Below are positions 1 to 4,685 of a DNA stretch of 7,472 nucleotides, in pieces (the stretch's first letter is position 1; every line of letters starts with the position of its first letter). The notes beneath the pieces are model-generated. The model made no database searches. It worked only from the letters and a program-made list of their open reading frames with translations, and was not told the origin of the DNA. Source of the DNA: UBA2402 sp037139735 (GTDB lineage: Bacteria; Planctomycetota; Phycisphaerae; Phycisphaerales; UBA1924); contig JBAXFU010000126.1 of assembly GCA_037139735.1 (NCBI GenBank), positions 1 to 7,472 of the forward strand, written 5' to 3'. A program made the position numbers and the translations under genes.

Positions 1-1
1 C

Positions 2-1027
2 AGCGGACCCGCCGGCGGCGGCTCCGACGACGAGCAGCAGAACTGGGCCCTGCGGCCGCAGGAAATCTCGCAGTACGTCGGCCAGCACGAGCTGATCGAG
101 CGGCTTCGCATCGCCATCGCCGCCGCGAGGTCTCGCCGCGAACCCTTGGAACACGTGCTCCTCCACGGTCCGCCGGGCCTGGGCAAGACGACCCTCGCCT
201 CGGTGCTCGCGCAGGAGATGGGCACCAAGCTCATCACCACCTCGGGCCCCGCCCTGGCCCGCGGCACCGACCTGGTCTCCGCCCTCACCCGCCTGCAGCA
301 CGGCGACGTCCTCTTCATCGACGAGATCCACCGCCTCCCCATCGCCGTCGAGGAGTTCGTCTACCCCGCGATGGAGGACTTCCGCATCGACGTCACGCTC
401 GACAGCGGCATGTCCGCCCGGACCGTGCAGGTCAGGTGCAAGCCCTTCACGATGATCGGCGCCACCACGCGTGCGGGCCTGCTTTCCTCGCCCCTGCGGT
501 CGCGGTTCGGCATCGTCCACCACCTCCGCTACTACACCCGCGAGGAACTGCTGACCATCCTCGAACGCAGCGCACGCTTGCTTGGCGTTCCGAGGGTCGA
601 ACCGGGCTCGCTGGACGTGCTCGCGGCATGCTCGCGAGGAACGCCCCGCATCGCCAACCGGCTCCTCCGCCGCGTCCGTGATTACGCGACCGTCAAGGGC
701 GACGGCGCCGTGACCGGCGAGATGGTCGGCCGGGCCTTGGCCTTGGAGGGCGTCGATGCCTTGGGGCTCGACGATCTTGACCGGGCCTATCTCAAGACCA
801 TCGGCACGACCTACCGCTGCGGGCCGGTGGGGCTGGAAGCCATTGCCGCCACCATGAACGAAGATCCGGGCACCCTGGAGGACGTGGTGGAGCCCTTTTT
901 GCTCCAGATGGGCTTCCTGGCCCGCACACGGCGGGGCCGAGCCCTGACGCCCCAAGGGGCAGCTCACATGAAACTCGCCTACGTCGCCTCGGACCAGCCC
1001 GAGTCGGGCCTCTTTGAGCCCGGCTGA
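2..1027 (+). CDS. ruvB: Holliday junction branch migration ATPase RuvB (5' end cut by window edge)
   Basis: RuvB is the hexameric AAA+ motor that, with RuvA, drives branch migration of Holliday junctions during recombination and repair in the cytoplasm. The frame is open from base 2, and 341 residues are visible against a usual 330-350, so only a few N-terminal residues are missing. A TTG at 146 is in frame, but RuvB-like sequence (LRPQEISQYVGQ) lies well before it, so it is not the start. Visible motifs, counted from the first visible residue: Walker A GPPGLGKT at 56-63, Walker B LFIDEIH around 104-110 (D107, E108), sensor 1 GATTRAG at 153-159, the arginine-finger segment SPLRSRFG at 163-170, and sensor 2 GTPRIANRLLRR at 213-224. 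A winged-helix DNA-binding domain (GPVGLEAIA through GFLARTRRGR) ends the protein. ruvA and ruvC are not visible here. The gene is followed by a 173-base gap with no clear terminator. Confidence 0.97.
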   Translation, partial: SGPAGGGSDDEQQNWALRPQEISQYVGQHELIERLRIAIAAARSRREPLEHVLLHGPPGLGKTTLASVLAQEMGTKLITTSGPALARGTDLVSALTRLQHGDVLFIDEIHRLPIAVEEFVYPAMEDFRIDVTLDSGMSARTVQVRCKPFTMIGATTRAGLLSSPLRSRFGIVHHLRYYTREELLTILERSARLLGVPRVEPGSLDVLAACSRGTPRIANRLLRRVRDYATVKGDGAVTGEMVGRALALEGVDALGLDDLDRAYLKTIGTTYRCGPVGLEAIAATMNEDPGTLEDVVEPFLLQMGFLARTRRGRALTPQGAAHMKLAYVASDQPESGLFEPG

Positions 1028-1133
1028 GCCTCCCACCGCGGCACCGACTCGGCGTTGAGGCGGCTGAGGAGCCCGGGATCTGGCCACCGGGGCCGTTTGG
1101 ACTCTGAAAGGCATGCCGCAGGCTCGCTGGCAT

Positions 1134-1163
1134 CTGGCAATCCGCGGCATCGGCCCCTACGCT
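1134..1163 (+). promoter_or_regulatory. Candidate promoter for the atpIBEFH operon
   Basis: In the 173-base gap between ruvB and atpI there is a -10-like TACGCT at 1158-1163 and a -35-like CTGGCA at 1134-1139, separated by 18 bases. The -35 matches TTGACA at 4 of 6 positions and the -10 matches TATAAT at 3 of 6, so by sequence alone this is weak. It is supported by the same -10-like motif and 18-base spacer before pgk, and by TACGCT just before pheS. Transcription would start near 1170 and leave a leader of about 30 bases containing a GAGGGG ribosome binding site at 1192-1197. No intrinsic terminator with a U-tract was seen in 1028-1200, so read-through from ruvB remains possible. Confidence 0.4.
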
Positions 1164-1200
1164 TGCCTCCCTTCACGCCCGATCCCCGGGCGAGGGGCCC

Positions 1201-1659
1201 ATGACGCAGGACCAAGACCAATCCGATCGCTTCTCTCCCGTCCCGATGGTGGCGGCCATGCTGGCCGCGCCGGCGGCGGCCGCGGGGGTCGCCTTGGGTG
1301 TGGCGGGCCTGCTCGACTGGACGACCGGCGAGCACTCGTGGTCGGCGTTCCAGACGGCGGCCGCCGCGGCGGCGTGCTGGATGGTGGGCGGACTGTTGGG
1401 CGTGGTCGTGATGGCCGCGGCGACGAGCCTGCGGTCCAAGCGACTGGCGGCGGGGATGATCGCCTCGTCGCTGACGCGGGCGGGCATCGCCCTCGTCGAC
1501 GCCTTGGCGGTGACGCTCTTGGTGCGTCCCGAGATGAAGATCTTCTGGTCGGCCTTCCTCGCGGCCGGCTTGTTGTGCCTCGTGATCGAAACCTTGTGGT
1601 CGATGTCGGTGCTCAAGCGAGCGCAGGGGCCGTTGGCGGCTCCGGCTGCCGCGACGTGA
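1201..1659 (+). CDS. atpI: Putative F-ATPase subunit I (AtpI-like membrane protein)
   Basis: This is a 152-residue integral membrane protein with four likely transmembrane helices at about residues 16-38, 50-74, 82-107 and 113-136, and an Ala/Pro-rich C-terminal tail. Its second half (SLTRAGIALVDALAVTLL, then FWSAFLAAGLLCLVIETL) resembles the C-terminal hairpin of the ATP synthase I family: a polar turn with an Arg, then an aromatic- and Leu-rich helix carrying a Glu. AtpI proteins are non-essential accessory factors thought to help c-ring assembly or Mg2+ supply; they are not part of the final enzyme. Position is strong support, since it is the first gene of the operon and lies 58 bases before atpB. 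The start at 1201 is chosen for the GAGGGG just upstream. The family is poorly conserved, so the assignment rests more on context and topology than on sequence identity. Confidence 0.75.
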   Translation: MTQDQDQSDRFSPVPMVAAMLAAPAAAAGVALGVAGLLDWTTGEHSWSAFQTAAAAAACWMVGGLLGVVVMAAATSLRSKRLAAGMIASSLTRAGIALVDALAVTLLVRPEMKIFWSAFLAAGLLCLVIETLWSMSVLKRAQGPLAAPAAAT

Positions 1660-1717
1660 CCCGCTTCGACCTTGCTGAGTTCCTGTCGGTCCTTCCGTAC
1701 GTCGGAGACGCATTCGA

Positions 1718-2665
1718 ATGACGACCAACCTGCATGCATCGCTGCTGACGCTCGGCGCCGAAGGCGGCCCGAACCCCGTGCAGCACGTGGTGAACCACTA
1801 CTTCTGGGGCCAGGAGATCAACGGCCAGCACGTGTGGCTGTGGTCGGCGCACACGGGCACGCTGCTGGTGGCGGGCCTGCTGACGGTGGCGACGCTCAAG
1901 TGGGCCTCCTCGCACATCGCGACCGGTCCCGAGTCGCAGGGTGCCCGCCGCTACGTGACCAGCAACCCGCTGGCGCACATGATCGAGGTGATCTGCTCGT
2001 ACCTGCGGGACAACACGGTCAAGCCGCTGCTGCACGGTCGCACGGACGGGTTCATGCCCTTCCTGTGGACGATCTTCTTCTTCATCCTCTTCAACAACCT
2101 GCTGGGTCTGGTCCCGCTGATCGACCTCATCGCCTTGGTGGGCCCGCAGGAATGGCACGAGGCCCACAAGGCCCCCATCGGCGGCACGGCGACGCAGAAC
2201 ATCTGGGTGACAGGCGCGTTGGCGCTGATCTCGGCGCTGGTGGTGAATCTGGCCGGCGTCCGCGAACTGGGCATCGGGGGCTACGTGCACCACCTGACGG
2301 CGGGCACGCCCTGGTACCTCTGGCCGCTGATGATCCCCATCGAGATCATGGGCACGGTGATCAAGCCGGTGGCCTTGGCGATTCGTCTCTTCGCGAACAT
2401 GAGCGCCGGCCACATCCTAATGGCGGTGCTCTTCACGTTCGCGGGGGCGGGCCTGACGACCATCCAGAACTCGCTGCTGGGGTACGGGGTCACGGCCGTC
2501 TCGGCGATCGCGACCTTCGCGATCTACTTCCTCGAACTCTTCGTCGCGTTCCTCCAGGCCTTCGTCTTCATGTTCCTGACGACGGTCTTCATCAGTCAAC
2601 TCAGCCATCACCATGATGAACACGAGCATGGTGATGCTCACGGTCACGAGCACGCCCACGCGTGA
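1718..2665 (+). CDS. atpB: F-type ATP synthase subunit a
   Basis: Subunit a forms the proton half-channels of the Fo motor in the cytoplasmic membrane. This one has 315 residues, longer than the 271 of E. coli. Helices can be placed near 44-63, 112-137, 161-180, 200-226 and 230-292. The essential arginine is R223 in the motif ALAIRLFANMSAGH, and Q280 in FVAFLQAFVF matches E. coli Q252. Where E. coli has E219 and H245, this protein has H232 and E273, the reciprocal pairing also found in mitochondrial subunit a. The C-terminus is a His/Glu/Asp tail with nine His in residues 296-315, expected on the cytoplasmic side by family topology. The start at 1718 is supported by GGAG at 1704-1707. The gene sits between atpI and atpE as in most atp operons, and no N-terminal signal peptide is seen. 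Confidence 0.97.
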   Translation: MTTNLHASLLTLGAEGGPNPVQHVVNHYFWGQEINGQHVWLWSAHTGTLLVAGLLTVATLKWASSHIATGPESQGARRYVTSNPLAHMIEVICSYLRDNTVKPLLHGRTDGFMPFLWTIFFFILFNNLLGLVPLIDLIALVGPQEWHEAHKAPIGGTATQNIWVTGALALISALVVNLAGVRELGIGGYVHHLTAGTPWYLWPLMIPIEIMGTVIKPVALAIRLFANMSAGHILMAVLFTFAGAGLTTIQNSLLGYGVTAVSAIATFAIYFLELFVAFLQAFVFMFLTTVFISQLSHHHDEHEHGDAHGHEHAHA

Positions 2666-2731
2666 ATGACGGACCCGGCTCTCGCCTTCGGGCTTGAACC
2701 ACTTGCAGCGACTCGTGTGAACTCCAATGTC

Positions 2732-2755
2732 GGCCGCCGGGCGAGTCCCGGGGCC
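2732..2755 (+). promoter_or_regulatory. Strong RNA hairpin just upstream of the atpE ribosome binding site
   Basis: Within the 110-base atpB-atpE gap, GGCC (2732-2735) pairs with GGCC (2752-2755), followed by a one-base bulge (G2736). CCGGG (2737-2741) then pairs with CCCGG (2747-2751), closing a five-base loop. This gives nine G-C pairs and no following T-run, so it is not an intrinsic terminator. It ends 20 bases before the atpE ATG, and the purine-rich ribosome binding region (2759-2771) lies directly after it. A weaker CCCG/CGGG pairing occurs at about 2674-2692. Likely roles, by inference, are to protect the 5' end of a processed atpE message or to keep the ribosome site open. Confidence 0.6.
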
Positions 2756-2775
2756 AAGAAAGGGATGGAAGTCAG

Positions 2776-3081
2776 ATGAAGAACATGATCCGCAACGTCC
2801 TCACCTCCACCGCCCTCCTCGCCGCGTGCGCGCAGTTCGCCTCGGCCGCCGAGGGTGGCGACATGACCGGCAAGGGTCTGGCCGCCATCGGCGCGGGCCT
2901 CGCCGTCATCGGCGGCGCGCTGGGCATCGGCATGATCGGCAAGGGCGCGCTCGAGAGCATCGCCCGTCAGCCCGAGGCCGCCGGCCCGATCGGCACCAAC
3001 ATGATCCTGACGGCCGCGCTGGTCGAAGGCGCGACGCTCTTCGCCGTCGTCGTCGGCCTGCTGGTCGCCATCGCCAAGTGA
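2776..3081 (+). CDS. atpE: F-type ATP synthase subunit c with N-terminal signal-like leader
   Basis: Subunit c forms the rotating ring of Fo. The mature-like part is a two-helix hairpin: helix 1 about 32-58 (GLAAIGAGLAVIGGALGIG), a polar loop with R64-Q65-P66, and helix 2 about 73-99 with the ion-carrying acid E84 in ALVEGATLF. The residue aligned with the Na+ ligand Gln of Na+-type rings is I51, and the Ser-Thr after the acid is replaced by Gly-Ala, so proton coupling is predicted. The protein has 101 residues against about 79 in E. coli; the extra length is a leader of about 24-25 residues with K2 and R6, a hydrophobic core at 8-19 and an ASAA site near 23-25. The leader also contains L15-A16-A17-C18, which fits a lipobox. 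A signal peptide fits the periplasmic N-terminus of subunit c. The start is supported by GGAAG at 2767-2771. RNA hairpins flank the gene on both sides. Confidence 0.96.
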   Translation: MKNMIRNVLTSTALLAACAQFASAAEGGDMTGKGLAAIGAGLAVIGGALGIGMIGKGALESIARQPEAAGPIGTNMILTAALVEGATLFAVVVGLLVAIAK

Positions 3082-3085
3082 ATGT

Positions 3086-3104
3086 CGGGCGGAGCTTCCG
3101 CCCG
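3086..3104 (+). promoter_or_regulatory. First hairpin of the tandem set after atpE
   Basis: Beginning four bases after the atpE stop codon, bases 3086-3093 (CGGGCGGA) pair perfectly with 3097-3104 (TCCGCCCG), giving an 8-bp stem with a GCT loop. No T-run follows, so it is not a canonical terminator. It is well placed to block 3'-to-5' exonucleases and protect the atpE coding message. Confidence 0.6.
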
Positions 3105-3116
3105 TGCATGAACCAC

Positions 3117-3144
3117 CGTCCGGCCCGGGAGACCAGGCCGGACG
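3117..3144 (+). promoter_or_regulatory. Second hairpin of the tandem set after atpE
   Basis: Bases 3117-3125 (CGTCCGGCC) pair perfectly with 3136-3144 (GGCCGGACG), giving a 9-bp stem around a ten-base loop. Only ATTT follows, too short a U-tract for a confident terminator, and atpF follows on the same strand. Partial termination between atpE and atpF is possible, as is a role in RNA stability. Confidence 0.6.
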
Positions 3145-3152
3145 ATTTCCCC

Positions 3153-3169
3153 GGGGCGACCGACGCCCC
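3153..3169 (+). promoter_or_regulatory. Third hairpin of the tandem set after atpE
   Basis: Bases 3153-3158 (GGGGCG) pair perfectly with 3164-3169 (CGCCCC) around the loop ACCGA. It is the third successive stem in the 137-base atpE-atpF gap and lies 49 bases before the atpF start. Alternative pairing with the CCCC at about 3149-3152 is possible and would compete with this fold. Confidence 0.5.
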
Positions 3170-3218
3170 CGCCTCGCTTCAACGTCCGTCACGCATTCCA
3201 GAGAAAGGGACGACGCAA

Positions 3219-3878
3219 GTGTCCACGCTCACGATCAAGTCCACCATCGCCGCCCTCTGCCTTGGCTTGGCCCTCTTCGCCTCCCCGGCGCGGGCCCAGG
3301 ACGCCGCCAAGATCGACGCCGCCAAGACCGCCCAAGAGGCGGCCGCGCACGCCGAACACGGCCACGAGACGCAGGAGCTGATCGCTCAGCCCAACCAGGG
3401 TGCGGCTTCGGCCGTGACGACGCTGGTGGTCTTCGGTCTGGTCTTCGCCGTGCTGGCGACGGCCGTGTGGCCCAAGATCTTGAAGGGCCTCAAGGACCGC
3501 GAGCACAAGATCCGCGAGGAGATCGAGTCGGCGGAGATGGCCCGTCAGCAGGCCAAGGACGCCCTCGAGCAATACCAGCAGAGCCTGGCCCAGGCCCGCG
3601 CCGAAGCCGCGAAGATGCTCGAGACCACCCGCGCGCAGCAGGCCCAGCTCGCCGCCGAGCTCAAGGCCAAGGCCGACACCGAGCTGGCCCAGCTCCGCGA
3701 GCGGGCGATGAAGGACATCGACGCCGCCAAGCGTGCGGCCGTCTCCGAGATCTACAACGAGTCGGGCCGTCTGGCCGCGACGATGGCGGCCAAGATCCTC
3801 CGCCGCGCCGTGAACGCCGACGACACGCAGAAGCTCATCGACGAGTCGATCCGCGAGCTGCAGGCCTCGCGCAACTGA
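3219..3878 (+). CDS. atpF: F-type ATP synthase subunit b with N-terminal signal peptide
   Basis: Subunit b is the peripheral stalk that ties Fo to F1. The start is a GTG at 3219, preceded by AAAGGGA (about 3204-3210) with 8 bases of spacing; the same frame is open far upstream, but only as a shadow of atpE. The product has 219 residues against about 156 in E. coli. Residues 1-26 look like a type I signal peptide (hydrophobic core 9-21, site ARA|Q at 24-27). A periplasmic segment of about 38 residues follows, Ala-rich and containing HAEHGHE at 44-50. One transmembrane helix lies at about 65-84 (AVTTLVVFGLVFAVLATAVW). A long charged coiled coil runs from about 90 to 178 (KDREHKIREEIESAEMARQQ and onward), and the C-terminal 40 residues should bind delta. 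The signal peptide fits the N-out topology of b. Only one b gene is present here, with no b'. Confidence 0.95.
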   Translation: MSTLTIKSTIAALCLGLALFASPARAQDAAKIDAAKTAQEAAAHAEHGHETQELIAQPNQGAASAVTTLVVFGLVFAVLATAVWPKILKGLKDREHKIREEIESAEMARQQAKDALEQYQQSLAQARAEAAKMLETTRAQQAQLAAELKAKADTELAQLRERAMKDIDAAKRAAVSEIYNESGRLAATMAAKILRRAVNADDTQKLIDESIRELQASRN

Positions 3879-3922
3879 GCCCCTTCCTCCCGAGACAGAC
3901 GCCGCCCACGGAGCGCAGCCAC

Positions 3923-4531
3923 ATGCCCCTGATCGACACCGCACCCGACGCCGTCGCCCGCATCTACGCCCACAGCCTGCTGGAGATGGTCAAGCCCTCC
4001 GGCCGCGAGGCCGTCGAATCGACCCTCGCCGAGCTCGAGGACATCCTCGAGTTCGCCCGCTCCAACGCCCGCTTCGCCGAGTTCCTCTCGTCGCGGATCG
4101 TGCCCGCGGGTCCGCGTGGCGAGGCCCTGGAGCGGATCTTCAAGGGCCGTGCGAGCGACAACGTTCGCAAGTTCCTCCTGGTCCTCAACATGAAGGACCG
4201 GCTGGCCCACCTCCCCGCCGTCATCGCGGCGTACGAGTCGCTGGTGCAGGAGTCCTTCGGCCGCATCGAGGTCGATGTCTACACCGCCCACGCGCTCGGC
4301 CAGGAGTCCGTCCAGTCGCTCCGCGGCCGCCTCGCCGACGCCCTCAAGCGAGACGTCATCGTCTACCCCTACGTCGACGAACGCATGATCGGCGGCGTGA
4401 AGTTCCGCATCGGCGACCAGTTCATCGACGCCTCCGTCGCCACGCGTCTCCGCGACATGCAGGACCGGATCCAACGCGACGGCGCCTCCCGCATTCGCGC
4501 CTCGCTCGACCGCATCGTCGACGGACAGTGA
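3923..4531 (+). CDS. atpH: F-type ATP synthase subunit delta (OSCP homologue)
   Basis: Subunit delta caps the F1 head and joins it to the b stalk. The 202-residue product starts at ATG 3923, with ACGGAG at 3908-3913 as a modest ribosome binding site; length is close to the family's usual 175-185 plus a short extension at the C-terminus. The N-terminal helical domain is seen in VARIYAHSLLEM (11-22), then FAEFLSSRIVP (51-61) and VRKFLLVLNMKDRLAHLPAVIAAY (81-104). The C-terminal conserved block is MIGGVKFRIGDQFIDASVATRL (155-176), which fits the family's IGG..(I/V)..G....D.S pattern. The gene lies 44 bases after atpF and is the last gene of the operon; a strong terminator starts 39 bases after its stop. 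That is unusual, because atpA normally follows. Confidence 0.95.
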   Translation: MPLIDTAPDAVARIYAHSLLEMVKPSGREAVESTLAELEDILEFARSNARFAEFLSSRIVPAGPRGEALERIFKGRASDNVRKFLLVLNMKDRLAHLPAVIAAYESLVQESFGRIEVDVYTAHALGQESVQSLRGRLADALKRDVIVYPYVDERMIGGVKFRIGDQFIDASVATRLRDMQDRIQRDGASRIRASLDRIVDGQ

Positions 4532-4537
4532 ACTCCC

Positions 4538-4550
4538 GGGGGAATCCCCC
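4538..4550 (+). other. Small G/C hairpin after atpH
   Basis: GGGGG at 4538-4542 pairs with CCCCC at 4546-4550 around an AAT loop, seven bases after the atpH stop. It has no T-run. It may be an accessory 3'-end stem ahead of the main terminator, or simply chance in G/C-rich DNA. Confidence 0.35.
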
Positions 4551-4569
4551 CATCACCGCACATTGCATC

Positions 4570-4597
4570 AAAGCCGCGGCCCATGCCGCGGCTTTTT
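4570..4597 (+). terminator. Intrinsic terminator of the atp operon
   Basis: AAAGCCGCGGC (4570-4580) pairs perfectly with GCCGCGGCTTT (4585-4595) around a CCAT loop, an 11-bp stem. The right arm runs into a five-base T tract (4593-4597) followed by CC. It lies 39 bases after atpH and upstream of the pgk promoter. It is the clearest terminator in the window and argues that the operon ends at atpH. The A-rich left side could also allow weak action on the opposite strand. Confidence 0.9.
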
Positions 4598-4612
4598 CCT
4601 TGCCCATGCTGC

Positions 4613-4642
4613 CTGACGAGCCCTCCTCTTCTTCCGTACACT
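4613..4642 (+). promoter_or_regulatory. Promoter of pgk
   Basis: A -35-like CTGACG (4613-4618, 4 of 6 matches to TTGACA) and a -10-like TACACT (4637-4642, 4 of 6 to TATAAT) are separated by 18 bases. The pair lies after the atp terminator and 43 bases before the pgk ATG. The predicted transcription start is near 4649, just before the leader hairpin. This is the best sigma-70-type promoter I see in the window. Confidence 0.6.
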
Positions 4643-4650
4643 GGGACCCC

Positions 4651-4667
4651 GCGAGTGGCTGACTCGC
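4651..4667 (+). promoter_or_regulatory. 5'-leader hairpin or operator dyad before pgk
   Basis: GCGAGT (4651-4656) pairs perfectly with ACTCGC (4662-4667) around a GGCTG loop. If transcription starts near 4649, this stem sits at the very 5' end of the pgk mRNA, just ahead of the strong ribosome binding site AGGAAGGA (4671-4678). It could stabilise the 5' end of the message. As a DNA dyad overlapping the start of transcription, it could instead be a repressor site. Confidence 0.5.
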
Positions 4668-4685
4668 CACAGGAAGGAATGCCCC

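Noticed and set aside
146..148. TTG start codon for ruvB
   Set aside because: Conserved RuvB sequence continues in frame upstream to the window edge, and the TTG is only a few residues before Walker A.
2776..3081. Na+-coupled c-ring
   Set aside because: The Gln ligand position is Ile (I51) and the acid is followed by Gly-Ala rather than Ser/Thr-Thr, so a proton ring is more likely.
2727..3218. Upstream in-frame extension of atpF through atpE
   Set aside because: The extension is a shadow of atpE and of the hairpin-rich gap. The GTG at 3219 has a good ribosome site and is followed at once by a signal peptide and b-subunit sequence.
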